DNA of 64,000 bases from Candidatus Cloacimonadota bacterium (GCA_029781115.1 JAKOXG010000001.1:1-64000), one strand, 5' to 3'; shown: positions 52,001 through 61,687, numbered from the stretch's first letter. Program-made: numbers and translations. The notes: generated by a model from the sequence alone, not told the origin.

Positions 52001-55000
52001 CAGGCCGATCAAGATTTATATGGCCACCACTTGGCTGACAAGCTTGGAAAACAACGTCATTCCCTTTGACGACTTTACGCTGGTATTTGATGGACAGCTG
52101 GACTTCCCTGCGGGCGAGAACGCATTCTTCATCGACCTTGATGTCAATTATCAATACAACGCGGGCAACCTCGTGATCATGTATCACCGGGAAGATTACA
52201 CCTGGTATGGCGACCATCCCTTCAAAGGTGATATTGCCAACAATACACGCTGTATCTACTGGTACGGAGATAACACCATTTACCTCCCCAACTTTGATTT
52301 GAACAACCTCTCCATGAAGACCAACTTCCTGGCCAAAACAGGCTTCCTCTTCCAGGGAAGCTCGCAACCACCCACGGGTAATATTACCGTTACGCCTGCC
52401 GCAATCGACTTTGGCACCGTCAATCCCGGTCAATGGGCGGAAAGTCGCGTGATCATCGAGAATATCGGAAACGTGGATGTGACCGTCCAAAGCATCGCCA
52501 TCAACGAGAATCCAAATATCTTTACATATAGCCACAACGTGACCCTGTCCCATGTGCTTACGCCGGGAGATACTCTGGGAGTGGCAGTCACCTGTGATGG
52601 ACAGGCAAGCGGCACCTGGAACAGCAACCTGATCATCGATACAGATGCGGGGCAAGAGCTGGTCAGCCTCACGGCTTACGTGCCATCTTACGTCATCGAG
52701 CTGTCACCTGAGTCGTTGGATTATGGCAATGTGATTGTCGATCGCTTCCACACCAAGACGGTGAAAGTCACCAACAGCGGCAACGATCCTTTCAGCGTCA
52801 CAGCTGTGAACTTCAATGTCGGTCCCCCCTTCAGCTTTAGCTATCCCGATCTGCCTGTAACCTTGGCGCCGGGAGCAGAGGTGAACCTGAGTGTGGTCTT
52901 CAACCCCACTGCGGTTGGCTTCTACGAAGACCAGATGAACATCACCACCAGCTATGGAGTGTCAGAAGTTATGGTCTTTGGCTACGCTTGGGACGAGCCC
53001 CTGGTGGCCAATCCCTCATCTGTCAGCTTTGGCAGTGCTTGTCCCATTGGCCAAACCTCTACCATCACTTTGACTCTGACCCACAGCCAAAACTCTGGCT
53101 TGAACTCCGTCACGATAAGCAACGTCTCATTGAGCGGAGCTCCAGAGTTTAGCCTCGGAAGCGTCAGCTATCAAGGACAACCAGTCTCGCTGCCTTACCC
53201 TCTGCCAGCGGGAGCAAGCTTGCAGGTGCCGGTAAACTTCCTGCCTCTGGAGCCATCCCAAAGAACTGCTACGATCAACGTTTCCTCCAGCGAAGGTACG
53301 CTGCGCATTCCCGTTGCCGGTTTTGATGTGGCTTTGCCGCAGATTGAAGTCAGCCCCGGGGTCATCTTCCACCTGGTCAGTCCAGTTGCAGGTGTGCAGA
53401 GTTCCTTTACCATCTACAACCGTGGTGCAGGAGAGCTGAACTACAGCATCAATGCAGGCGCCTTTGGCAATTACGTGGGCTTTGGAAGCTCCTCCGGCAC
53501 AGTGGCAGCCAATAGCTCGGCAAACGTGGGATATTGGATCACTGATCCTGCTACGACGCCGGGATTGTATACTTATGAGCTGCAGATCAGCAGCAACGAT
53601 ACCAGCAACCCCACGGTGAAGATCCCCTTTGCCTATATGGTTGTGTCCGATCTTCCTCAAGGCTTTGCCGCCTATCCCACCCAGGGCGATCTGCCGCTCA
53701 CCGTGCAATTCAGGATACCTCAAAATATCCAAGGCATACGCTACAACTGGGACTTTGACAACAACAACACCTTCGACAGCTCTGAGCGTGAACCCATCCA
53801 CACCTACACCACGCCCGGTCTCTACAGTGTGAGGCTGGTCATGATGCTTCCCACCGGTGCGACCAGGCAGTATGTGATGCAAAACTATATCAACGTTGGA
53901 TATGAAGTCCCTGCTTTAGTGTCCAACCCCTTGAGTTCCGTGGAGTTTAACCAAGGTGAGACCGGTGGCCCTTATCCCATGGCGGAGATATTCACCGCAC
54001 CCGATGGAGCCGTGATGCAATACAGCGTGCAGGGTAGCGATCACATCAGCGTAACCGTGAACGAGTGGGACGTGATGTTCCTCAACGCTGCTCCCAATTG
54101 GTGGGGAAGCGAAGTGATCACCGTCACCGCTACCGATCAATACAACAACTCCGTCTCGCATCAGATCACAGTGAACGTAATCCACGTGAACGCAGCTCCC
54201 ACCGTGAGTTTGCCGCCTGATTTCCACTTTATCCACAGAAGCACCTACATGGTGGACTTCTCCGAATATATATCCGACGTTGACAATGCTACCGATGATC
54301 TGGGTATCACCCTGAGCAGAGTCTCCGGGGATGAGAGCATCCAGTTTGTCTACCATCCCGTCAACCAACCCAACATCCCGGGACAGCACACGGTGATCTT
54401 CTCCTCCAACTTGGAAACCGTGCAAAACACCCGCTTCAACCTCGTTGTGAACGACTTCCAGCGCCGTGCGGTCAGCAGTGCGGAATTCAACATGCACGTG
54501 CTGGATCACTTTGATGCCACTATGTCCACGGCGGAGACCTATCAATTCACCGGTCAAAGTGTGCAGTTTTTGGATACCACTTTAGGTAATCCCAACCACT
54601 GGACTTGGGATTTTGGCGATAACAGCCCCCTCTCCCACGAGCAAAACCCTGTCCATATCTATCAATACGCCGGCACATATGATGTGACCCTCACCGTTAA
54701 ACACCTGTATGCGGATAATACGGTAAACGAGCAGGATACGGTTGAAAACGAAGATTACATCACCATGCAAGGCACCTCTGTGACTCAGGATGATATGCCC
54801 GATGAATGGGATATTGGTGGCTCGCCTTACAACCTCTTTGGCGGTGTCAGCTTTGATGATGACGACGCCCCCGAGATTGATGATGGCGTGGAATTAAACA
54901 TCTTTGGCGAAGAGCCTTTGCGCATCAGTGGAGGATTCAACGCCAACAACGTCAAATTTGCCGGTCCTCAAGAAGGCGGTTGGGCAGGTCTCTCCTTTGT

Positions 55001-57557
55001 AGGAGGCAGCCGCAACGCCAGCAGCTTGACCAACTGCACCATCACCGACGCAGCCTTGCCCGTGAGTATCGTTGGTGCCAGCCCCGTCTTGAGCGGCATC
55101 ACCATCAATACCACGGAATCAAGAAACATCAGAAATGCCCAGCGCGGCATCTATATCGGCCAAGATTCCGCTGCCCAAATCGACAGCGTGCAGATTGATG
55201 GCTATCCTGAAGGCATTGTGATCGACAACCAGAGCACCCTGAGCACCACCTCGCCTACGCCTACCTTGGTCAATATCCGGGTGCGCAACAGCACGCAGAC
55301 CAGCCGCGATGGAGGCCTCGTCGGCACCGGCCTCACCCTGAGTGGAGCTGCAAGCGTGAGCTCCGTGGATGTGGATGGCTTTGACACCGGTGTCAATGCT
55401 TATAACTCCAGCACAACGGTCACGCCTACCTTAGTCAATATCCGGGTGCGCAACAGCACTCAGACCAGCCGCGAGGACGCAGTCAGAGGCACTACCGGTG
55501 TTTTGGTGGGCGGTAATGTGAGTATCGATAGCTTGCAGGTCGATGGCTACAACACAGGTGTTCAGGTGGATGGAACTCAATACAGCACCGCTACGCCTAC
55601 CTTGGTCAATATCCGCGTGCGCAACAGCACTCAGACCAGCCGTGAGGACAGCGATGCCTTGGGCTTGCTGATCGGCGAATATGCAGCACCGGAGATCGAG
55701 GATGTGGAAATCCTGGATATGCCGCATGGTATCAAGATCGAAGCCGGTGACAATGGAGGCCGTGCTACGCCCACCTTGGTCAACATCCGCGTGCGCAACA
55801 GCACTCAGACCAGCCGCGCCGGCAGCGTGGGTCTCGCCATCAACAACACGCAAAACGTGAGCATCAACGATGCCGAGGTGGAAGGCTATGACCAGGGCGT
55901 GCAGATCAATAGCACCTCCGTGGCTCCTTCCACGCCTACCTTGGTCAACATCCGCGTGCGCAACAGCACACAGACCAGCCGCGCTGACGGAGTGGGCGTT
56001 GACCTCTCCGGCAATGTGGAAGCCCGTCTCACAGACTTTGAGATCGAAGACTACCCCCATGGCCTCAGATATCAAGCCAATCCTGAAATCAGAGCCGTAG
56101 CCACGCCCACGCTGGTCAACATCCGTGTGCGCAACAGCACCCAGACCAGTCGCAGCGAAACCTATGGCATGCAGCTGATTGACCTGGATAGAGTAGACCT
56201 GAACGACATCGAGATCGAGGGCTACCAGTATGGCTTGGAGCTCAACAATACCCAATCCTATAGAGCGGTATCCACACCCACCTTGGTCAATATCCGCGTG
56301 CGCAACAGCACCCAAACCAGCCGCTTTGACAACTACGGCGTGCTGCTGGGTAACAACGTGAGCGGCTTTATAAAAGATAGCACGATCGAAAGTGCCAAGA
56401 TCGGTCTCCTGCTTGCAGATGGCAACAGCACCACGCTCCAGCCGCTGAAGATCATCAACTGCGGCACGGGCATCAAAGCAATCTCGCTCAACAGGGCAAA
56501 GACGATCAAAGGCCATTACATAATCAACCAACCGAACTTCATGGGCTTGCACTCAGACTGGGATTTCATCGGCTTTGACCTCGTGGGAGCCGGTCCTTGG
56601 AAGATCAAAAACAACACCCTGTTGGATGCGAAACACTATCTGAAGGCGGAAGACGCTCAGGGTGAATTTGTGAACAATATCGCCCTCACAAACCCCGCTC
56701 CGGCTCAGCCTTTCATCCTCAGCAACAGCACCATTGGCTCGACCTTCAACTGCATCGCCGTCCCCGGTCAGAATACCGGAGAGGGCAACTTCTACACACA
56801 AGACCCAATGTTTGCCGATCCCGCTCAGGGAGACTACTCACTCACACCCGATAGCCCCTGTATCGATGCCGGCTCACCCAATGAGTCCAAGGATGCAGAC
56901 GGCACCGTGTCTGATGTCGGTGCTTACACCTATCTCCATAAGGTTGTCATCCAACCCAGCCACAGATTCATCTCCCCCGGAACGCAGGTGCAATTTGCCA
57001 TCGATTCCATGGGTCATAATTACCCCGGTTACGAGACCACTATTCAGTGGGATCTGGGCAACGACGGCCAGGTAGACGCCACCAGCGAGACCTGGACTCA
57101 CACGTTCAACCAGGTTGGAGTCTATGACCTCAAGCTCACCGTGCAAACGGGTGACTTAGTCGACGAGATGCTGCAAACCGCATTCATCATCGTGCAGGAT
57201 CACCAGTTGCCTGCTCCCACGGGAGTGCAAATCAGCAGAGTGTCGGGCAACTTCCAGCTCACCTGGCAACCTGTGACCTCCGACGTGAACAATGCACCCG
57301 TAGATGTGCAGCACTACATGGTCTATGCTGCGGATGATCCTCGGGGATTGTTCAGCTATGTGGGGCACACCAGCGATGGTGAGACCACCTTCACGCATGT
57401 GCAGGTAGCTGATACTGACCGTTGTTTCTACATCGTGGTCGGTTTCTCCGGCACCTACCGTGAGCTGCTGGATTACATCAACGCAAATCCCACCATCAGA
57501 CCCGCCCAGGTGACTGCACCCAGTCAGGAAATCACACCCACCATAAGGAAACAGTAA
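49086..57557 (+). CDS. Giant secreted multidomain protein (CARDB, anchor-D, PKD, beta-helix)
   Basis: 2823 residues from the ATG at 49086. That start gives an AGGAG site and a signal peptide (KKIGVLLLFILLTCSMWA); the frame is open 13 codons further up. Order: an N-terminal beta-sandwich (to about 230); CARDB repeats (ANDLAMAGISGPGAVGIG; later DDMTLVAIEAPDVV); anchor-D/ASPM-type repeats (FGTVNPGQWAESRVIIENIG; YGNVIVDRFHTKTVKVTNSG); PKD domains (YNWDFDNNNTFDSSE; WTWDFGDNSPLSHEQNP); a cadherin-like part (1720-1800); a right-handed beta-helix (about 1950-2500) with seven invariant 17-residue repeats; a further PKD; and a C-terminal fibronectin III domain. It is probably a cell-surface or secreted adhesin. 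No C-terminal secretion signal of type IX kind is seen. Confidence 0.88.
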   Translation: MKKIGVLLLFILLTCSMWAAINQYSVADGTSDGNYLNTSQATMLLPPNSYLDMGNAVDIGFPFVYDGMVFTKFKASSGGYISLDPTAVYQSDRDLTLYPKILAPLWDNMHAENGAVYYQLQGTAPNRVMVVEFSDVKWIIGAETDITFQIKLYEGTNKIVFDYLNISTPAYLACIGISGLTAGDCLSIEPTAAGFTVHTNTSYASVGDDHVNYINGRKYILTPPTPPANDLAMAGISGPGAVGIGIAAPVTVTVLNAGSATQSNFTVQLLSNWQGDPIDEQTNTTPLAPGHTRDFTFNWVPSRHIGDVDISGYVILNGDENPDNNYTEMLSVAMFSDYTELSTIGEHDLQYTFPLIFSSNSSVCQTIYTLEEIGSVGTIKSIRLHTDLDSSPGYKPVQIWMGTITDDCFEISGGGPAGKSQRAQQGWVPVSDMTLVYNGSVYFNAGQSDVHFALTTPYQYLGDNLVIMYKRPHDPDTYGYGNKFWHYTTPNARTMIVDSMDDIDVSNLPGGNSFNTNPVLDIFFTPYSGPFCYVSPTSVNFPQRQILTLSQETITVKNYGVQDLEVYSIDINESNPFTLSGVPGLPKTLARNESLQFQINYYPTTPSSVAADYATISIVTSTDTPGELQATHEVSAHGSAVDHTIYTLPLVESFENFIFGGLPEGWHTYLGDPDSNSSVEVEMIDVSYDGSFALALYQSPDTPEGVYLISPPLSPNIDLDDVRVSFAGILSGWETGLAVQLGMIDDPYDIGTFELLDSFVLSHSWQLCSYDLAAYSGTSKRIAFRNCNPQSQYSSMMLDKIKIDYIPEDDMTLVAIEAPDVVIEGETVAVKVDVKNNGSETQSNYTVTLYGSNAPASLGSIVGPSLAAGQTQQVTINWVPAQTGYQDIYAVVDLTDDEDAENDSTFHKTVYVAGSNTTYKEVGLGTAEDYWPINMLYNNTVSQNLYLASEIGKYGAIESIFLFNNFGSDINYRPIKIYMATTWLTSLENNVIPFDDFTLVFDGQLDFPAGENAFFIDLDVNYQYNAGNLVIMYHREDYTWYGDHPFKGDIANNTRCIYWYGDNTIYLPNFDLNNLSMKTNFLAKTGFLFQGSSQPPTGNITVTPAAIDFGTVNPGQWAESRVIIENIGNVDVTVQSIAINENPNIFTYSHNVTLSHVLTPGDTLGVAVTCDGQASGTWNSNLIIDTDAGQELVSLTAYVPSYVIELSPESLDYGNVIVDRFHTKTVKVTNSGNDPFSVTAVNFNVGPPFSFSYPDLPVTLAPGAEVNLSVVFNPTAVGFYEDQMNITTSYGVSEVMVFGYAWDEPLVANPSSVSFGSACPIGQTSTITLTLTHSQNSGLNSVTISNVSLSGAPEFSLGSVSYQGQPVSLPYPLPAGASLQVPVNFLPLEPSQRTATINVSSSEGTLRIPVAGFDVALPQIEVSPGVIFHLVSPVAGVQSSFTIYNRGAGELNYSINAGAFGNYVGFGSSSGTVAANSSANVGYWITDPATTPGLYTYELQISSNDTSNPTVKIPFAYMVVSDLPQGFAAYPTQGDLPLTVQFRIPQNIQGIRYNWDFDNNNTFDSSEREPIHTYTTPGLYSVRLVMMLPTGATRQYVMQNYINVGYEVPALVSNPLSSVEFNQGETGGPYPMAEIFTAPDGAVMQYSVQGSDHISVTVNEWDVMFLNAAPNWWGSEVITVTATDQYNNSVSHQITVNVIHVNAAPTVSLPPDFHFIHRSTYMVDFSEYISDVDNATDDLGITLSRVSGDESIQFVYHPVNQPNIPGQHTVIFSSNLETVQNTRFNLVVNDFQRRAVSSAEFNMHVLDHFDATMSTAETYQFTGQSVQFLDTTLGNPNHWTWDFGDNSPLSHEQNPVHIYQYAGTYDVTLTVKHLYADNTVNEQDTVENEDYITMQGTSVTQDDMPDEWDIGGSPYNLFGGVSFDDDDAPEIDDGVELNIFGEEPLRISGGFNANNVKFAGPQEGGWAGLSFVGGSRNASSLTNCTITDAALPVSIVGASPVLSGITINTTESRNIRNAQRGIYIGQDSAAQIDSVQIDGYPEGIVIDNQSTLSTTSPTPTLVNIRVRNSTQTSRDGGLVGTGLTLSGAASVSSVDVDGFDTGVNAYNSSTTVTPTLVNIRVRNSTQTSREDAVRGTTGVLVGGNVSIDSLQVDGYNTGVQVDGTQYSTATPTLVNIRVRNSTQTSREDSDALGLLIGEYAAPEIEDVEILDMPHGIKIEAGDNGGRATPTLVNIRVRNSTQTSRAGSVGLAINNTQNVSINDAEVEGYDQGVQINSTSVAPSTPTLVNIRVRNSTQTSRADGVGVDLSGNVEARLTDFEIEDYPHGLRYQANPEIRAVATPTLVNIRVRNSTQTSRSETYGMQLIDLDRVDLNDIEIEGYQYGLELNNTQSYRAVSTPTLVNIRVRNSTQTSRFDNYGVLLGNNVSGFIKDSTIESAKIGLLLADGNSTTLQPLKIINCGTGIKAISLNRAKTIKGHYIINQPNFMGLHSDWDFIGFDLVGAGPWKIKNNTLLDAKHYLKAEDAQGEFVNNIALTNPAPAQPFILSNSTIGSTFNCIAVPGQNTGEGNFYTQDPMFADPAQGDYSLTPDSPCIDAGSPNESKDADGTVSDVGAYTYLHKVVIQPSHRFISPGTQVQFAIDSMGHNYPGYETTIQWDLGNDGQVDATSETWTHTFNQVGVYDLKLTVQTGDLVDEMLQTAFIIVQDHQLPAPTGVQISRVSGNFQLTWQPVTSDVNNAPVDVQHYMVYAADDPRGLFSYVGHTSDGETTFTHVQVADTDRCFYIVVGFSGTYRELLDYINANPTIRPAQVTAPSQEITPTIRKQ
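55257..56324 (+). repeat. Seven copies of an invariant 17-codon repeat in the beta-helix
   Basis: Copies start at 55257, 55422, 55593, 55767, 55932, 56103 and 56274, each 51 bases and encoding the same 17 residues (TPTLVN at the start, STQTSR at the end). Spacing is 165-174 bases (55-58 codons). The DNA of the copies differs only at a few third positions, while the 38-41 residues between them differ strongly from unit to unit. Confidence 0.9.
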
Positions 57558-57579
57558 TAATAAAACAGCATATATCAAA

Positions 57580-57619
57580 GGCTCTGATCCCCTCCAACCT
57601 TTTGGGCGGGATCAGAGCC
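57580..57619 (+). terminator. Hairpin after the giant gene
   Basis: A perfect 12-base inverted repeat: arms 57580-57591 and 57608-57619 (GGCTCTGATCCC and its complement). It lies 22 bases after the stop. The following text (AATTCTTCATT) is only moderately T-rich. The hairpin overlaps the first in-frame TTG of the next gene. Confidence 0.6.
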
Positions 57620-60600
57620 AATTCTTCATTACCCTTCACGCGTGATTTTTACGCCGGCATCATGTTTCTGGATGTGTCCGGCTTTACCAAGATCACGGAG
57701 GCCGCCACCTCGGGTGGTCACTACGGCGTTGAGCTGATTACCAACGTGTTGAACCGCTATTTTGGCGATGTGGACGAGATCATCAAGCCGCATGGTGGCG
57801 AGATAGTCAAGTATGGCGGCGATGCCTGCCTCATCATCTTTCCCATCAATGAGGGTCGGCTCCCGGATATGGAACAGCTTTGCTCTGAAATCCTGGCTCA
57901 AACGGTGGTCTTGGATGCGCTCTACAAAAAGGAATATGGCTTTGGCTTTCACATCCATGGAGCCTGGGGGATAGGCCCCGTCAAGCTTTGCGTGGTGGGT
58001 GAACCCAAGTGGCATCTGGATTATTACCTTTCTTCGCCGGCGCTGAAGGCGGTGTATGAGCTGGCGGATCAGGCTAAGAGCGATGAAATCTTGGGCCCTG
58101 CCTGCCAGATTGAACCCACGCCGGAGCTGCTTGAGCCCAAGCGGATTCCCACCTCGAGGTCGGCTCATCTTTTTATGCCGCAGGATATCATCCGCAAGCT
58201 GAGCCTGCAGAGCAACCCCGCCGAGCTGAGAAACGCCACCGTCCTCTTTATCAAACTGATGCCACCCCAAGGCGAGGATATAGACCCCAAGGACTATCAA
58301 AGGGTGTATAGACGCGTGCAATCCACGGTGATCAAAAACCTGGGCGTAATCAACAAGATAGACTACACAGACAAGGGCTACATCATCCTGGCCACCTTCG
58401 GCGTGCCCTTTGTGTATGGAAACGACATCTTCCGCGCCTTCACCGCCGCTTATCGCATCTCCCGCATCAAGATAGCGGGCATAGAGATGTCTGTGGGTAT
58501 CACCTACAGCAACGCCTTTTTCGGAGTGTTAGGAGCACCAAAACGCTATGAATATGGCATCATCGGCAATGCGGTGAATATCGCCGCCAGGCTGATGAGC
58601 TTTGCCAAAGCGGGCGAGGTCTGCCTCTCCAAAGAGCTGCTTCCCTATCTCGTGGGACGCTTTGAAACAGAATACATCCGCAGCACGCCCCTCAAGGGCA
58701 TCAAAGAACCCTTGGATATCCACAAGCTCGTGCGTGAGCTGCCTCTCAGATGGGGCAACCTGATCAAGGAATATGAATCCGATCCCCTGGTATTTGATGA
58801 GGCCGCCTTTGCCCGGTTGCAACAGGGAATGAGCTCGGACAAGGGCTTTTTGTGCGTGATTCATGGCGAAGCGGGCACGGGCAAGAGCCACATGGCTTAC
58901 AAACTCTGCAAACCCTATTGGGATTGCGAGCCCGGCTTTCAGATGCTCACCGCCGAACCGCACTTCTCCTCGCAGAGGCTGGAAATCTTCTTCTACAGCA
59001 TGCGCCAGGAGCTGGGCATCACCCACTTTAGAGAAGAATTTGAAAACATTATCGCCTGGGCAAAATCAAAGGGGATGGTCTTTGATGAAAAGATGCTCAG
59101 AGAGCTGGTCTTCGGTTTGCCCAGCTCGGCCGGACGCCAGGAAATAGCCCTGCAGACCGTGCTGGAAATGCTCACCCACCTCTACCCGGAAAACCGGATT
59201 CTGGTGGTCGAAAACTATCATAACTTCGATCTTCAGAGCCGCAAACTCATCCTGCAACTCATCCGCCACAAGCTCTATCAAAACGATAAAGTCATCCTCA
59301 CCTCACTGGATATGATAGAGGATAATGCCTTGGAAGGCTTTGAGATCCAAAATGTAAAGCTGAGCAATTGGCCTCTGGAAACAGCGCAGAAATACATCAA
59401 ACACTTTGTGCCCAATATCACCTCGCAAGCAACGCAGCGGCTCTTCAATATCAGCCGCGGCAATCCCCGCTTCCTGCGCGACCTGCTTTCACACATCCAA
59501 GAGCATTGGGCGGCTTCCAGCGACCTGATCACGCATCAGATCATCGACAACATGAGAACGAAGGGTCTGCTGCCCGATGACCTGGAAAACCACCTGCAAG
59601 GCCAATATGAGAGGCTGCCACGTGACGAACAGCTCTTCATCCGCCTGGCATCCATCTACAGTAAACCCGTGCATTTGAGCGAATTTGAAGCCCTCTTCCC
59701 TCAGCATGACTTTGCCAAGCTCATCAATGCCGCCGAGAGCCTCATGGCGCAAGGTATCCTCAAACATGAGGAAACGGACGTGCAGCTCATCGGCTTTGCG
59801 AACCCGCTCTTTTCAGAGACTGTCTACCGCAGCATCCTCTTGGGTGAAAAGCAGGATATACACAGGCGCATCGCCTCATTTTATGCCAAAAAAGAAAGCA
59901 ACAACGAACAGGTTTGGGATCTCATCGCCCTGCATTGCGTCAGAGCTCAGGATAGAGCCAAAATCGCCAAGTGGTGCGGTAAACTGGCCAAACACTACCA
60001 CTATAGCGGCGCACTGGAGCTCAGCCTGAGAATGTGGCAGCAAATCGCCCAATTCCCCGTGGATGAAACCGCCGCCATCGACGCTGAACTCACCTGCGCT
60101 GAACTGCATCTGCTCTTGGCGGATAACGATAAGGCCGAAGCCATCCTCAAGCAGCACGAAGAGCTTTTGCACTCTGATAAACCTCAAAAAGACCAGTGGA
60201 TTTACCTCAAATCCCGCCTGCTCATCAACCGCGCCCAATTTCCTGAATTGACCGAGTTTCTAAATGAGTACAGCTCGCAGATCAAAGACCCAGCGATCAA
60301 GGATAAAGTGGATACAGACCATTGTGAGGCCATCCTCTTCACCATGGATCCGGAGGCGATCGAAAACAAGGCACTGCCGCTCTGGAACCGCCTCAAAGAT
60401 GAAGGTAAGCGCTTGGCGCAAAATACCTTGGCCGGCATCATCGGCAGCTATTACGCAAACAAAGGTGACTACCCCAAGGCCAAAGAGTTTTACACCGAAA
60501 AGCTGAAGATTGGCACAGAAATCAAAGACCCGGTCTCCATGCGCATCGGGCACGCCGGACTGGGCATCGTCAATTCCCGCATGGGAAACAAAGCGCAAGC

Positions 60601-61321
60601 ACTCAAACGCTACCACAAAGCGCTGGACCTCGCCTCCAAAAGCGGAGACCGCAACGGCTACAGCAAGGTGTTGCTTGACCTCGGCGTCTATCACCGCAAT
60701 CTGGGCGAAAATGCCAAAGCCCTGGAGCTCTACGAGCAAAGCCTCAAACTCGCCGAATATATCGGCAACAAGATCCAAATCTCCATCGTTCTCTACGACA
60801 TTGGGGAAATGTATTATTATGATGGACGGATAGATAAGACAGAAGAATACGTGAGCCGCTCGCTGGAACTGGCCAAAGAAATCAACGACAAAGTGGGCAT
60901 GAGCTTCTGCTACGACGCCTTGGGCGACATCAATTTTACCCACGAGAGATACGACGAAGCCATGGAGATTTACCGCGCCAACCTGCGCATCCAGCATCAA
61001 TTGCAGGACAACGAAGCCAAGGCGCACTCTCTGGGCAATATCGGCAACGTCTACAAAAAAAGGAAGGACTACCCCAAAGCGGAAAGACTCTATCAGGAAC
61101 AATTGAGCGTTGCCACCATGGTGAACGATGTGGACGATATGGGGCGCAGTTGGTTCAATATGGCGATGGTGGATGTGGAGCGGGGCTACAACGACGCTGC
61201 TCTGCAAAAGCTGGAGACCGCACTGGAGATCTTCCAAAGCTGCAATGCACAGTATTTTATCGACATCACGCTGCAGCAGATGGAGCTCCTCAAATCACCC
61301 CAACCTGAAGACCTTGGCTAA
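57602..61321 (+). CDS. Soluble-adenylyl-cyclase-like protein: two cyclase domains, ATPase, TPR
   Basis: Up to 1239 residues. The first class III cyclase domain (about 18-160) has IMFLDVSGFTKITEA and KYGGDACLIIFPI with both metal Asp positions. The second (about 215-370) has LFIKLMPP in place of the first Asp motif but keeps YEYGIIGNAVNIAARL, so one shared active site is likely. A P-loop GEAGTGKS at about 422-429 starts an AAA/STAND-type ATPase, and from about 830 TPR repeats run to the end (KALDLASKSGDRNGYSKVLLDLG and similar). Mammalian soluble adenylyl cyclase has the same order. The start is unclear: TTG 57602 lies in a terminator-like hairpin, and the next candidate is ATG 57662, right at the first catalytic strand. 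Confidence 0.85.
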   Translation: MGGIRANSSLPFTRDFYAGIMFLDVSGFTKITEAATSGGHYGVELITNVLNRYFGDVDEIIKPHGGEIVKYGGDACLIIFPINEGRLPDMEQLCSEILAQTVVLDALYKKEYGFGFHIHGAWGIGPVKLCVVGEPKWHLDYYLSSPALKAVYELADQAKSDEILGPACQIEPTPELLEPKRIPTSRSAHLFMPQDIIRKLSLQSNPAELRNATVLFIKLMPPQGEDIDPKDYQRVYRRVQSTVIKNLGVINKIDYTDKGYIILATFGVPFVYGNDIFRAFTAAYRISRIKIAGIEMSVGITYSNAFFGVLGAPKRYEYGIIGNAVNIAARLMSFAKAGEVCLSKELLPYLVGRFETEYIRSTPLKGIKEPLDIHKLVRELPLRWGNLIKEYESDPLVFDEAAFARLQQGMSSDKGFLCVIHGEAGTGKSHMAYKLCKPYWDCEPGFQMLTAEPHFSSQRLEIFFYSMRQELGITHFREEFENIIAWAKSKGMVFDEKMLRELVFGLPSSAGRQEIALQTVLEMLTHLYPENRILVVENYHNFDLQSRKLILQLIRHKLYQNDKVILTSLDMIEDNALEGFEIQNVKLSNWPLETAQKYIKHFVPNITSQATQRLFNISRGNPRFLRDLLSHIQEHWAASSDLITHQIIDNMRTKGLLPDDLENHLQGQYERLPRDEQLFIRLASIYSKPVHLSEFEALFPQHDFAKLINAAESLMAQGILKHEETDVQLIGFANPLFSETVYRSILLGEKQDIHRRIASFYAKKESNNEQVWDLIALHCVRAQDRAKIAKWCGKLAKHYHYSGALELSLRMWQQIAQFPVDETAAIDAELTCAELHLLLADNDKAEAILKQHEELLHSDKPQKDQWIYLKSRLLINRAQFPELTEFLNEYSSQIKDPAIKDKVDTDHCEAILFTMDPEAIENKALPLWNRLKDEGKRLAQNTLAGIIGSYYANKGDYPKAKEFYTEKLKIGTEIKDPVSMRIGHAGLGIVNSRMGNKAQALKRYHKALDLASKSGDRNGYSKVLLDLGVYHRNLGENAKALELYEQSLKLAEYIGNKIQISIVLYDIGEMYYYDGRIDKTEEYVSRSLELAKEINDKVGMSFCYDALGDINFTHERYDEAMEIYRANLRIQHQLQDNEAKAHSLGNIGNVYKKRKDYPKAERLYQEQLSVATMVNDVDDMGRSWFNMAMVDVERGYNDAALQKLETALEIFQSCNAQYFIDITLQQMELLKSPQPEDLG

Positions 61322-61565
61322 AATCTTAGACGTCCAGTGCAAATGCGGCTACCTGCTCTTCCGCTACTACAAAGCCGGCAAGGGCAGGCTGATCAAGTGC
61401 ATGATCGACAGGCTCACAGACGACTTTGTGGGCATCTCAGGAGCAGCGACACACTCGCGCCCGCTTTGCCCCGCCTGCCAAAAAGAGCTGGGCATCGTGA
61501 TGATGATCCATGGCAGACCTGCCCTCAAGCTGAACCAGGGCACGATCAAGCCCATCAGGCTCTAA
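61314..61565 (+). CDS. Small zinc-ribbon protein
   Basis: 83 residues from a TTG at 61314 that overlaps the stop of the cyclase gene. No ATG or GTG suits, and the frame upstream is the shadow of the cyclase gene. CKCGYLLFRYYKAGKGRLIKC with CPAC later gives two Cys pairs, as in a zinc ribbon. The ending MIHGRPALKLNQGTIKPIRL resembles small conserved bacterial proteins whose function is unknown. Translation coupling with the cyclase gene is likely. Confidence 0.7.
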   Translation: MAKILDVQCKCGYLLFRYYKAGKGRLIKCMIDRLTDDFVGISGAATHSRPLCPACQKELGIVMMIHGRPALKLNQGTIKPIRL

Positions 61566-61621
61566 ATGCGCTGCAGCAAGCCGGCTGCTCCAAAGGGATG
61601 GGAGTGTTTACAAGATATTAC

Positions 61622-61649
61622 TTGACATAAAGATAGCTATAGCTACACT
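61622..61649 (+). promoter_or_regulatory. Sigma-70-like promoter of the GyrI-like gene
   Basis: TTGACA (61622-61627), 16 bases, then TACACT (61644-61649), ending 38 bases before the ATG at 61688. An AAGGAG at 61674-61679 is the ribosome site. Confidence 0.55.
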
Positions 61650-61687
61650 CGCACCTGATTAAATTTTCGACACAAGGAGCTATTATT

